DNA of 40,544 bases from an uncultured Ureaplasma sp. (GTDB taxonomy: Bacteria; Bacillota_I; Bacilli_A; Mycoplasmatales; Mycoplasmoidaceae): assembly GCA_944322645.1 (NCBI GenBank), contig CALUPI010000009.1, positions 1-40,544 on the forward strand. Reading direction: 5' to 3'. The position numbers were made by a program, and so were the translations under genes. Each line of letters begins with the position of its first letter. Positions within the stretch are counted from its first letter, which is position 1. This document shows, piece by piece, positions 1 through 9,615 of this stretch. Below the pieces are notes generated by a model. It was not told where the DNA came from. It did no database searches and saw only the letters and a list, made by a program, of their open reading frames with translations.

Positions 1-253
1 TTAAACTATATAACTTTTGGTTAGAAACATTAAATTGTTCACTATTAACCAAACTTAGTGCATACTCATAAGCTTGGGCACTATTTGCAAATTGCTTGTT
101 ATCAAACATAACAGGACTATGAGAATCTAAATCAACAAAACTATTATTGGAACTAGATTTAGAAGCATAAACTGCTCCTAGTGCAACACCAGTAATTATT
201 GTTGCAGATGAAAAACCAATTAAAGTAGATAATATTATTTTATTCTTTTTCAT
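1..253 (-). CDS. Exported or membrane-anchored protein, N-terminal part only (cut by window edge)
   Basis: Only the first 84 codons are in the window. The start ATG at 253 follows a good ribosome binding site (AGGAGAG, about 6 bases upstream). The N-terminus is Lys-rich (MKKNK) followed by a hydrophobic stretch to about residue 30, so it is a signal peptide or signal anchor. There is no lipobox Cys, so it is not an obvious lipoprotein. The part after it is Ser/Asn-rich and hydrophilic, as expected outside the cell. The start lies 14 bases after the stop of the ABC permease gene, so it is probably the third gene of that transporter operon and may be an accessory or binding component. I do not recognise the family from this fragment. 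Confidence 0.7.
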   Translation of the reverse strand, partial: MKKNKIILSTLIGFSSATIITGVALGAVYASKSSSNNSFVDLDSHSPVMFDNKQFANSAQAYEYALSLVNSEQFNVSNQKLYSL

Positions 254-267
254 ATTTAACTCTCCTA

Positions 268-2109
268 TTAAGACAATCTTACTTTCTTATTAGCATAATA
301 TGCTAATGACATAAATAATATAATAATGGATAATTCTATGACAATTGAAGAAATTCATGAAGAATTATAAGGTTGAACTTCAATTGTAAATATTTGATTA
401 AAGGAATGAAGGTCAAAACCATTATTTGCTAATCTCACTTCTACAATAGCTGAATCCATTGCTTTTAAACTATCATATACATTATTTAAAAAGGCAACAG
501 TTGGAACATTATTAGTACTAATATAATCAATTCAATCTTGTTGAGTATCTAAAGTTGTAATATTAAACTTAGACTTAAATGCTTCAGGATCACATTGAGC
601 GTAAACGCCATTGTTGTTTAAAATAAAAGGAATTGAATTGTTTATATATACTAGATTATTAGCAAAGAAATCAATATCTTTACTAGAAGCTAACATGGTT
701 GATTTATAAATAGTATCAATTGGGTAGGTTGTCCTTAATTTAGTTTGAAATTCATTTAATATTGCATTTGTTGAATCAATTAATACTAAATTAAAATAAG
801 TATCATTATTGAATCACAAGTAATTAACTAATTGGGCTAATTCAGCAGAGATCTCTTGTGATATTAATCCAATAATATTTGTTATATTACCAGATAAATA
901 CTGGGCATAATATCAAACATAAAATAAGTTAGAATCACTATTACCTAATAGATCAAAAATAAAATTAATTTGCTTCTGATTTAATTTATCAAAATTTCAC
1001 ACTCCACCATCGTTGTTAATTAATGTATTATAAATTCCATTAACTTCTTCTTTGTTTGAAGCTACTGTTGAATTGTTATTAACTACATTCTTTACACTAT
1101 TTAATATCATGTTAGTTAATTCTTCAGCATTCAAAGCAAAGAAATCATTATCATTCATATTAGTTAAAATATATGAATTATTAGAATTTAAATAATTTGA
1201 TAAATTAGCAAAATTACTTGGCACATATCTAGATAAACTACCTGAATACATTAAATAATTGGATAAATTAACTTGATTATCAATTTGACTATATATAGCC
1301 TGTTGAGTTGCTATTGTGATATTACCAGGTATTAAATAGTTAAATTTATTAACATAATTAATACTATTAGCAATATCAACATTGGTGTTGTTCACTGCAT
1401 TTTGATCATAGTTATAATTGTAGGCATACACACTATTAATTAACTTATTATTGGCATCAAATTCATAAATTTTATCATATTGAACTTTAGCAGTTTTATC
1501 ATTAATGTTTTTATTAATATTGTTACATTGATTTTGGTTTGATAATAGAAAATTGCTAATACAAGAAGTGATTGGTGCTATTAATACGACTAAAAGAGAA
1601 ATAATCGGTGATCAAATTCTGCCTAACAATAGTGATAATAATATCAATATTGGTGTAAACACTAAAATATTAATAAATAATCCAATTAAGTTAGAAGTAA
1701 ATATTGCTGCAATTGTATCTGCTTTTACATGTAATCCCAACATTGTAAAAGTTGCTAGTAAAGTCATAATTGACATTAAAACAGTACTTGATATTATAAT
1801 AACTAATGTTTTTGCTCAAAACATTTGGTCTCTAAAAAAGTTCTTACCCAATAATTTAATATCGCTTAAATTATGTTTGTTTTCATTAAATAGTTTGATT
1901 GAAGTAAATAATAAAAAGATGATTAATATTACTTGTAAAATAATTGAGATAATAAAAGATGAATTAGATAAAACTTCGCCTCTTAAGTAATATGGTAGTA
2001 TCACTGTCACAATTGATCCAATTGCTGCAATTACTGCTAATAAAATAAATACAATTGAATTAAATAGTTGATAAAAGTAATATTTTATTAATTTATTTAC
2101 TTGCTTCAT
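268..2109 (-). CDS. ABC transporter permease with a very large extracytoplasmic domain
   Basis: The product is 613 residues, with several TGA codons read as Trp. The N-terminal ~190 residues hold about five hydrophobic segments (near residues 15-42, 48-70, 100-123, 130-160 and 165-185). A long Asn/Ser/Tyr-rich hydrophilic region of roughly 380 residues follows, then one last membrane segment (around SSWISSIVIELSIIILF) and a short basic tail. Six segments with the ATPase encoded just upstream fit an ABC-2 type permease, with the extra domain inserted between segments 5 and 6 and facing outside. The start at 2109 has GGAGG upstream and overlaps the end of the ATPase gene by 17 bases, so the two are translationally coupled. 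The substrate cannot be told. The family call rests on topology and context, not on a recognised motif. Confidence 0.65.
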
Positions 2110-2833
2110 CCTTAAATACCTCCAATTTTCCACTATTAATTTCATTATATTTTTTTATTAATTCATCTCCATGTACTGAACCGCTAAACTTTATTTGTCC
2201 ATTATCAATAATTGTTGCTGAATCAATATATAGTTTTAATTCTTGTAAAATATGACTTGAAATTAAAATAGTCACACCTTGACGATTAAAATATTTTAGA
2301 CACTCAAACAAAATTTCCCTACCGTGTGGATCTAAATAGTTTGTAGGTTCATCTAAAATGATAAATTGAGGTGATTCTAACATTATTCGAACCAACTCTA
2401 CTTTTTTCTTCTGTCCTGATGATAAACGATTAGGAGATTTATTTATGCAATCACCAATTTCAAACTCTTTTAATAATTTTGTAATTTTTTCCTTAATAAA
2501 TTTATCATTATTGTTAATAACTTGATATTCATTTTTTAAATATTCATAAACTGTTAATCCTGTTGGAAAAACGACCACATCAGGGAAATAAGAAACAACC
2601 AAGTTTGAATTTTTTAAATTTAAATAGTCTTTATTATTAACTAAAATTTTTCCTGATTGATTTTCTAAAGCTTTTGTTAATATTTTAATTAAAGTTGATT
2701 TACCTGCACCATTTCCACCAATTAAACCATGAAATGAACCTTTTTGAATACTAAAAGAAACATTTTTTAATGCAACTTTTGATTTATTATATTTAAAATT
2801 TAAATTCTTAATTTCTAAAAACATTTTTTCCAT
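2093..2833 (-). CDS. ABC transporter ATP-binding protein
   Basis: This 246-residue cytoplasmic ATPase would power the permease encoded directly downstream. Walker A is GGNGAGKST (about residues 39-47), the signature is LSSGQ (137-141), Walker B is FIILDEP (157-163), and an H-loop SSH follows. It is a short single-domain subunit as in ABC-2 type exporters. The reading frame is open up to an ATG at 2878, but I place the start at 2833. Two perfect TATAAT boxes lie at 2850-2869, between the two possible starts, so a transcript from either would not include the upstream ATG. An internal ATG at 2824 is also possible. The ribosome binding site is weak at all candidates. Confidence 0.85.
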   Translation of the reverse strand: MEKMFLEIKNLNFKYNKSKVALKNVSFSIQKGSFHGLIGGNGAGKSTLIKILTKALENQSGKILVNNKDYLNLKNSNLVVSYFPDVVVFPTGLTVYEYLKNEYQVINNNDKFIKEKITKLLKEFEIGDCINKSPNRLSSGQKKKVELVRIMLESPQFIILDEPTNYLDPHGREILFECLKYFNRQGVTILISSHILQELKLYIDSATIIDNGQIKFSGSVHGDELIKKYNEINSGKLEVFKDEASK

Positions 2834-2849
2834 ATTTCTTACCAACTTT

Positions 2850-2869
2850 ATTATAATATTTTTATTATA
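2850..2869 (-). promoter_or_regulatory. Two TATAAT -10 boxes ahead of the ABC ATPase gene
   Basis: On the minus strand TATAAT occurs at 2869-2864 and again at 2855-2850, 14 bases apart. Both are well placed for a transcript starting near 2857 or 2843. No clear -35 box is visible, which is usual for mycoplasma promoters. Confidence 0.5.
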
Positions 2870-3034
2870 ATATTTCACATTAATGTATTTTTTTAAAAAT
2901 ATTTGTAATTTTTACTTATTTAAAAAACCAAAATTATATAATTTTAAGCTTTAATGCTTTTTGAATAAAAATAAATTTGTAAATTTTAGTAAATTTTGAA
3001 ATCTTTTCATTGTTTATTAATGAGGTGAAAAAGA

Positions 3035-3433
3035 ATGAAAAATCAAAATTCTAAGTTCAAACATGTTCTAAATGATTATGATATTGAATCTGTTGAGATT
3101 CACAATTATGATTTATTTGCAAAATTAAAAGATAAAATAAAAAAAGAAAAGTCAAATAAGTTAAAGAAACCAAAGGAATATAAAATGGTAAGAAAATCAA
3201 AAACTGATACAATTCTTGAAGTTGTTTTAAATTTAAAAGAGGAATTTAGTGATCTAAAAACTAGAGTAGGTAATTTAGAAAATAGTTTTAATGATTTTAA
3301 GGTTGAAGTGAGAAATGAATTTAGTAATGTTAATTCACGTTTGGATAGACTTGAAGATGATGTTCAGATTTTAAAGCAGGATGTAAATCTTCTTAAATCT
3401 GAAGCTATAAAACATGGATGGAATATTAAATAA
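3035..3433 (+). CDS. Coiled-coil protein, paralogue of the gene at 40161-40544
   Basis: The product is 132 residues and has no signal peptide or membrane segment, so it is probably cytoplasmic. The first ~50 residues are basic (KDKIKKEKSNKLKK). From about residue 55 there is a heptad-repeat coiled coil (LEVVLNLKEEF, then repeated LxxDVxxLKxDV units) ending in LKSEAIKHGWNIK. It is highly similar to the partial gene at the other end of the window, which has more heptads. The style resembles the DUF16/UPF0134 coiled-coil family of Mycoplasma pneumoniae, but I only see similarity of pattern, not a diagnostic motif. The start at 3035 has GAGGTG 8 bases upstream. The gene stands alone and converges on a membrane protein gene. 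Function is unknown; oligomerisation is inferred from the coil. Confidence 0.8.
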   Translation: MKNQNSKFKHVLNDYDIESVEIHNYDLFAKLKDKIKKEKSNKLKKPKEYKMVRKSKTDTILEVVLNLKEEFSDLKTRVGNLENSFNDFKVEVRNEFSNVNSRLDRLEDDVQILKQDVNLLKSEAIKHGWNIK

Positions 3434-3530
3434 TCAAATATAATATATATAAATTATTTCTATAAATTAATATACTAATTTTTTCATTATCATATTTTAT
3501 ATTTTTAATCTATATTTATAAATTAAAATC

Positions 3531-4376
3531 CTAATATTTTGAAATTTGGTGTGGTTTAATAATTTCATTTTCAATATTTTTATTATCAACATCAGAATCA
3601 TTAAATTTTTGTTTTTTATTAATAAAATAAAGTGCAATGATTGAAAAAATTATTATACCAATCAATATTAAAATGAATAGTGATAATCCTAATCATATAT
3701 GTTTATATTTGTTTATTTTATTATCAATTCACTTTTTTAATCATAAATACAAGATTAAGCAATAATTATATAAACCAGAAAATGTCAATGGTAAGATTAA
3801 GTCATAGCAATTTTTGATAAATGGTAAATATGTCAATAAATTTATTACAGTTATTGATAATATAAATAATGTTATCTTTAATATTATAATTTGATGTTGA
3901 GTATTATCTCTAGTTTCAAATATATATTTAATATATCAAATAATGATGATACCAAAACCAATAAATAAAAAGGGAACAGGCACTCATCAATTTTTTTTAT
4001 CCTTAAATTTAATAATTAATAAAATTGCAAAATATCAACTAAAAATTATATAACCAGATAAATATATAAACACTCAAAGTATACCTATATTTATAGCTAA
4101 CATATTTGTGTTATGTCAATTATTAAACATATTTTCACCAATATAATTAAAAAGTGGAGTTGTTGATGCACTGTTAAATATATACGAACTTAATGAAAAA
4201 ATAGAATTTATAATTGCAATAACAAAGTATCATGTGTATAAAAAATAAACAAAATTGTATTTTGCTAGTTTATCAATAGAATTAAAATTATTATATTTAT
4301 TTGAATTAATATCAAATGATGTTGGATTTTGATCATTTATAGAATTAAATTCAAAAATTGTATGATTATTATTCAT
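3531..4376 (-). CDS. Hypothetical multi-pass membrane protein
   Basis: This 281-residue protein contains many Trp residues encoded by TGA, which breaks it up under the standard code. After an Asn-rich polar N-terminus of about 35 residues it has six or seven hydrophobic segments (for example YFLYTWYFVIAIINSIF, FLFIGFGIIIIWYI and LSLFILILIGIIIFSII), followed by a charged cytoplasmic tail. I do not recognise the family. It starts 33 bases after the pepP stop. There is no Shine-Dalgarno sequence before the ATG at 4376, only a run of TATA-like sequence, so it may have its own promoter and a very short leader. Confidence 0.7.
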
Positions 4377-4399
4377 ATATAATATATATTTTAATATGT

Positions 4400-4430
4400 A
4401 ATAAAAAAATTAAAGATATATTTTTTTATT
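4400..4430 (-). terminator. AT-only hairpin at the end of pepP
   Basis: An 11-base-pair stem (AATAAAAAAAT with ATTTTTTTATT) overlaps the pepP stop codon. All pairs are A-T, so the stability is low, and it may be only base composition. It could separate pepP from the membrane protein gene downstream. Confidence 0.3.
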
Positions 4431-5477
4431 AGCTTTTTCAGTTAAAACATGGACACAATTGTTTTCATCAATATATATAGTATCTTCAATCCTAACCCCA
4501 CCTAAATCTTTAATATAAATTCCTGGTTCAATTGTAAATACATAGTTTGGTTCAACTGGAGTTAATGAATTAGGAGAAATGTTAGGTAATTCATGAACTT
4601 CCATCCCCACACCATGTCCTGTAGAATGAGTAAAATATTTACCATAATTATTATTTTTAATATATTGACGACAAATATCATCAATCTCTTTTCCTAACAT
4701 TCCTAGCTTGGCTTGGTTAATTCCTTTGTTTTGAGATTCCAAAACAATATTGTAAATTTCTAATAATTTTTTATCTATATTCTTTCCAGTTCCAAATGTT
4801 CTTGTAATATCAGAACAATATCCATCATATACACAACCGATATCAATAGTTATCAATTCATTTGATTCAATTATTTTAGAACTAGGGGAATGATGTGGAA
4901 TGGCACCATTTTTACCAGAAGCTACAATAGGGTCAAATGAATTATTACTTGCACCTAATTCAAGCATATGTATACTTATCATCCTTGCCACTTCAATTTC
5001 TGTTTTACCTATTATTGCTTGTTTTTTAATCCAATTAATAGTTTCTGAGGCAATATCGGCAGCTTTTTTTAATTTTTGAATTTCTATTTTATTTTTTTGA
5101 ATTCTTAATCCTTTAGTTTTAATATAATGAATATTACAATCAAATTTAGAAAATAAATTTAGATCATCTACTAAACAATAATCAGATTCAATACCTAAAT
5201 TTTTAATATTTAATTTCTTTAATATTGATTTTATTTGTTCAACTAGATTTCCTTCACTAAGAACAATTTCATCAAGATTCTTAATTTTTTCATTAGCAGC
5301 AAAAAAATAGCGACTATCAACCAAAAAAATTGATTTGCCACTATTATTTATAAATAAATAACCTCATGAAGATTTAAAATCAAGAAATCAATAACGATTA
5401 ATTTCAGATGTTAATAAAATCCCGTCAAGATTATTTTTAGAGATTAAATCAACAATTACATCTAATTTGTTCAACAT
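4410..5477 (-). CDS. pepP: Xaa-Pro aminopeptidase (M24 metallopeptidase)
   Basis: The product has 355 residues, a normal length for the short bacterial proline aminopeptidases. It removes N-terminal residues from peptides with proline in second position, in the cytoplasm, using a two-metal site. The five M24 metal ligands are visible in order: Asp in ITIDIGCVYDGYCSDITRT (two Asp), His in HSTGHGVGMEVHE, Glu in FTIEPGIYI and Glu in GGVRIEDTI. The N-terminal ~120 residues form the creatinase-like domain. The ATG at 5477 shares one base with the TAA stop of rpmG (TAATG), so translation is coupled. Two TGA codons read as Trp lie in the first 50 residues; without them the N-terminus would be missed. 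Confidence 0.92.
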
Positions 5478-5641
5478 TATTTTTTAGCTTTGATTTCATT
5501 GTGTGAAGTAGATACTCTACAATTATTACAATATTTTTTTAATTCTAACTTTTCAGGTGTATTTTTAGCATTTTTCTTTGTTAAATAATTAATATGCTTA
5601 CATTCTGAACATTGTAATCTAATTCCTCTTTTAATAGCCAT
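5477..5641 (-). CDS. rpmG: 50S ribosomal protein L33
   Basis: This 54-residue protein of the large ribosomal subunit has the basic start [10 protein letters not shown] and four Cys in two CxxC pairs (residues 11/14 and 38/41), so it is the zinc-binding form of L33. The start is preceded by AGAGG. It is followed directly by pepP with a one-base stop/start overlap and diverges from rpsB. Confidence 0.95.
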   Translation of the reverse strand: MAIKRGIRLQCSECKHINYLTKKNAKNTPEKLELKKYCNNCRVSTSHNEIKAKK

Positions 5642-5679
5642 AATAAAACCTCTATATGAAATTTAAATAATAATACTAT

Positions 5680-5685
5680 ATTATA
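5680..5685 (-). promoter_or_regulatory. -10 box for rpmG-pepP
   Basis: TATAAT on the minus strand, about 38 bases upstream of the rpmG ATG, with AGAGG between. No -35 box is evident. Confidence 0.5.
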
Positions 5686-5731
5686 TTATTACATAAAATT
5701 AAAAAATACAATAGAAATTTATAAATTATAG

Positions 5732-5737
5732 TATAAT
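5732..5737 (+). promoter_or_regulatory. -10 box for rpsB
   Basis: TATAAT in the divergent rpmG/rpsB gap, giving a predicted leader of about 40 bases that carries AGAAAGAGG before the rpsB start. Confidence 0.55.
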
Positions 5738-5784
5738 GATTTAGGTAAAATATTATATATTTATATAGAAAGAGGTATTCCTAA

Positions 5785-6759
5785 ATGGAAAATTCGGCTA
5801 AATTAAATGAGATTGAATCATCAGTTGCCACTGATGCAAATGCTGATGCTGCTAAAAGCAATGCAGCGACGCCTGCTGACTCTGTTCAGAATAAAGCCAA
5901 TGCAAATTCAATCCTAAAAAAGATGAAACAATTAGTTTCTGCATCAAAATTGATTGAAGCAGGTGCTCACATTGGATTAAATCCACGTAAATGAAACCCA
6001 AAAATGAGCCCATATATTTATGCTAAACGTTCTAACAACCACGTTATTGATGTATTAAAATCATTAATTTACTTAAATAAGGCATATTCTTTTATTCAAG
6101 AATTAACTAAAAATGGTGGACGTATATTAATAGTTGGAACTAATGGTAAATTAATTAAAGACTTAATTAAAGATGAAGCTAAAAGAGGTCAATGTTACTA
6201 TATCACTCAAAGATGATTAGGTGGTACATTAACAAACTTTAAAAACATTTCTAAATCTATTAAAAAATTAAATGATAATATTCAGTTACAAAAAACTGGT
6301 GAAATAGACAAATACACTAAAAAAGAACAAATTAACATCAATAAAGAAACTGAAAAATTATCTAAATTTTATGGTGGAATTCGTACAATGCGTAAATTAC
6401 CTAATGCGATTATTGTATTAGACCCTGACCATGATGCAAATGCAGTTGCTGAAGCAAGAAAATTAAATATTCCAGTAATTGCTATGGCTAACACAAATGC
6501 AAATCCAGATGTTATTGATTACATTATTCCAATTAATAATCATTCAATTAGATCAATTGCATTAATATTAGGTGTATTAATGGATGCTACATGTGAAGTT
6601 AGAAATGAACCTGTTAAATTTGTAGGTAAATCTGATGAAGAAATTGTTTTACCTGAAACTCAAAGCAAACGTCGTTTTAATGGTGAACCTATGCAAAAAG
6701 CTACAGTTAACCATGACAAACAAGCTTCAAGAAAAACAACTTCTGAAGAAAGTAAATAA
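5785..6759 (+). CDS. rpsB: 30S ribosomal protein S2 with disordered N-terminal extension
   Basis: The product has 324 residues, longer than the ~230-260 of most bacterial S2. The conserved S2 body begins near residue 46 (KKMKQLVSASKLIEAGAHIG) and contains the usual RWLGGTLTN, GGIRTMRKLPNAIIVLD and NTNANPDVIDYIIPINNHSIRSI stretches. Ahead of it is a ~45-residue Ala/Asn/Asp-rich, low-complexity segment, and about 45 polar residues follow the body. The long start is supported: AGAAAGAGG lies just upstream of 5785, and no comparable ribosome binding site is seen before the internal ATG near 5923. TGA is read as Trp in PRKWNPK and QRWLGG, both conserved positions. It is followed by a strong terminator. 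Confidence 0.95.
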
Positions 6760-6768
6760 TTTACTATT

Positions 6769-6803
6769 AAGAGACTTTATTATAAAAAGTCTCTTATTTT
6801 TTT
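6769..6803 (+). terminator. Rho-independent terminator of rpsB
   Basis: A ten-base-pair stem AAGAGACTTT/AAAGTCTCTT with a 7-base loop, followed by A and T7. The T run merges with a TATAAT (6803-6808) that probably serves tyrS. Confidence 0.88.
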
Positions 6804-6808
6804 ATAAT
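6803..6808 (+). promoter_or_regulatory. -10 box for tyrS overlapping the rpsB terminator tract
   Basis: TATAAT begins at the last base of the terminator T run and lies 24 bases before the tyrS ATG, with AGAGG in between. The spacing fits a short leader. Confidence 0.4.
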
Positions 6809-6832
6809 TAATAATAAGAGGTTAGACAAAAT

Positions 6833-8074
6833 ATGAAATTATTAGATGATTTAAAATGAAGAGGAATACTTAACTCTATTACTAATGAAGAAAAATTATA
6901 CTTAGCCATTGAACAAAATAAATGTGCCTATATTGGGTTTGATCCATCTGCATCAAGTTTGCATTTGGGTAATTATGTAATGTTAATAATGGCTAGAAGA
7001 TTGCAATCATATGGAATTAAGACATATGCGGTTGTTGGTGGAGCAACTGGAATGATTGGAGATCCAAGTGGTAAATCTAATGAAAGAAATCTACTAGATG
7101 CTGAAACTGTTAATAAAAATAAATTAGCAATAAAAAAACAATTAGAAAAATATGCATCTAAGAATATTTTAGATAATTTGGATAATTTTAAAGATATGAG
7201 CTTTTTAACCTTTTTAAGAGATGTAGGTAAAATGGTAAGTATCAATTATTTATTAGAAAAAGAAATTATCAAAACCAGATTAGAAACTACAGGTCTTTCT
7301 TATACAGAATTTAGTTATAATTTGATTCAATCATATGATTTTTTACAATTCTATAAAAATTATGGTGTCGCTATTCAAGTTGGAGGTAGTGACCAATGAG
7401 GTAATATAACTGCTGGAATTGAAATGATAAGAAAATCACTTGGAGATGATAATCTTGCTTGCGGACTAACACTTAACCTACTAACTAATAGTGAAGGTAA
7501 GAAATTTGGAAAATCAGAAAAAGGAGCCATATTTTTAGATCCAAAATTAACCTCACCATATGCAATGTATCAATTTTTAATTAATCAATCTGATGCTGAT
7601 GTAATTAAGTTATTAAAATTCCTTACATTACTAAGCCATGATGAAATTAATGAAATTGAAAAAATCCAAATGGCCGAACCATTTAAGAGACATGCCCAAC
7701 ACGAGTTAGCCAAATGAGTAATGGTTGATGTTCATGGCGAACAAGTATACAATAGAGTTAAGGAAATTTCATCAATTCTATTTAATGGTGATATAACATC
7801 ATTAAGTATAGATGAATTAAAAATGGCAATGGATAATGTTCCATCAGTTACAATTAATCATTCAGAAATAAATATTGTTGACTTTTTAATAGAAAATAAA
7901 ATAGCAGATTCAAAAAGAGCCGCAAGAGAATTAATAACTAATAACTCAATAATGATAAATGGAATCAAAATAAATGATTTAGAATTTGTTGTAAAAAAAT
8001 CTGACGCTTATAATCAAGAATTTACAATTACAAAAAAAGGAAAAAAGAACTATTTCTTAACAAATTGGAATTAG
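6833..8074 (+). CDS. tyrS: Tyrosyl-tRNA synthetase
   Basis: The product has 413 residues, the normal length for bacterial TyrRS. It charges tRNA-Tyr in the cytoplasm. The Rossmann fold begins with YIGFDPSASSLHLGN, where HLGN (residues 44-47) is the HIGH motif. The KMSKS loop is KFGKS (224-228), the variant common in TyrRS. An S4 RNA-binding domain sits at the C-terminus (IADSKRAARELITNNSIMINGIKI). TGA codons are read as Trp, for example in GGSDQWGN, a tyrosine-binding motif. The start at 6833 has AGAGG upstream. The last codons lie inside a hairpin terminator, and the stop overlaps the stop of the convergent surface-protein gene. Confidence 0.96.
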
Positions 8075-8089
8075 TTCTTTTTATTTTTT
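8042..8089. terminator. Bidirectional terminator inside the overlapping ends of tyrS and the surface protein gene
   Basis: An 11-base-pair stem, AAAAAGAACTA (8042-8052) with TAGTTCTTTTT (8072-8082), has a T-rich tail on either strand (ATTTTTT on plus, T6 on minus). It covers the last codons of both convergent genes. Confidence 0.7.
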
Positions 8090-9573
8090 CAATATTTAAT
8101 GAATCAAATAATTAGGATTATCAATAAAATACTAGAGGCAGCTATAATAATATAAAATCATGGTTCTTTATAGATTGGTGTCTTATTTTCTTCTTGAATT
8201 TCATTTTCTGGAAGATTTGGATTTTCAAGTTCTTCATCCTTTTCCTCATCTTTAATCTCTATTAATCGTCAAATTTGTTTACCATCTTCTTGATTGATAC
8301 AAATTTTATAAATTCCAGATGAATCAAATATGAGATTTATAGGCTGATTGTTATTAACATTTTCATTTTTATAAATATTGTTGTTAGAATCATATATTAA
8401 ATAACTATAATTATTAAAATAATCAAAATCATTAATTAATAAATTCAATTCATGTATAATTATAGGATTTTTAACAATAAATTCATTTGACCATTTTGTC
8501 TCTTTATTATCAATTGTAGATGCTCTAAAAATAAAGGCAGATGAGTTATATAAATCTATAGATATTTGATTATTAGTAGAATAAAATTCATATTTGGAAT
8601 TTTCATAATTATATTTATATCAGGCTCAATCAATTAAATGTTGATCCATTGTTATTGAATTTTTATAATAAATAATCGATTTTAAATTAATTGCACTATC
8701 ATTAATACTTACATTTTCTACCTTTATATTAATATTATCTAAAACATTAATATCAATTATATTTGAAGTAATATTCATATCTGCAGGATTATATATATTA
8801 TTATCATTAGTAATATCAAGTTTTACTTCAACATAAAACTTATAATGTCCAGGATCAAGAATTAAATTATTAATTTGATTTTCACTATTAGCTAATTCAA
8901 TTCATTGACCATTAATATTTACTTTTCATTGATATGTAACTAATAATAAATTACTATCAATATATTTATAAATATTATTATCATCAAACAACAGATTTAT
9001 AGACAATGTTTCTCCATAATATAATTTTGATTTATTAGCACTTATATTTGCATTAATATTCTTTGGAACAACTATCAATTGAAAAGGGAATGAACTAAAA
9101 ATATGATTTTGGATACCAAGAGTACCACCAGATTTATAATTATATTGCAAATTATAAAATCCTTCGTGTTCTTGGTTCACTGATTCAATTATAAGTTTAT
9201 TTTTTATATTATGTGAATTTCCATTTTTTGAATCATCACCCCAAAAATTTAAACACTTTCAATTTATATATTCATTATATGATTTATTATCATATTTCAT
9301 TTCTAGATTATTTTCTGACTTAAAATATCACTCATTTCAAATACAGAATTGATTTGCCCCTTGCTGTGTTTCACTTTTATATTGGAATTCTATCTTTTCG
9401 CCCGATCATACAATTGCTCTCTTATTTTCAGCAAAGTCACCTCTAAATCCAACAGTGTTTGATCTTGATTGTGGAAAATTCATACAAATAGAGGTATTTT
9501 CATTATTAGTCAACACATATGAATTAGAATTAAAAGCAGAAACTATAAAGGGTAAAATTTTTAAAATTTTCAT
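8071..9573 (-). CDS. Surface protein with Ig/PKD-like repeats and C-terminal membrane anchor
   Basis: The product is 500 residues. It has a short hydrophobic N-terminus (MKILKILPFIVSAFNS) without a lipobox Cys, a long Asn-rich extracellular part, one membrane segment near the C-terminus (PWFYIIIAASSILLIILIIWFIKYW) and a basic tail, so it is anchored with its bulk outside. Two stretches look like beta-sandwich repeats: GEKIEFQY... ending in HEGFYNLQYNYKSGG, and GETLSINLLF... ending in YQWKVNINGQW...PGHYKFYVEVKL. This is a resemblance only. A Glu-rich linker precedes the anchor. The start at 9573 follows TTGGTGA. It lies 42 bases after rsgA and may be read with that operon or from its own promoter. 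Role unknown; adhesion or host contact is a guess. Confidence 0.72.
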
Positions 9574-9615
9574 ATTAATCACCAATATAAATTAATGATT
9601 AAAATTAAAATTTTA

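Noticed and set aside
1553-1990. 145-codon open frame on the plus strand
   Set aside because: It is antisense to the ABC permease gene, which has clear membrane segments and a coupled start. No ribosome binding site and no recognisable product.
3434-3530. Repeated TATAAATTA words between the coiled-coil gene and the membrane protein gene
   Set aside because: Three short copies in an almost pure AT stretch are expected by chance; no palindrome or spacing supports a site.
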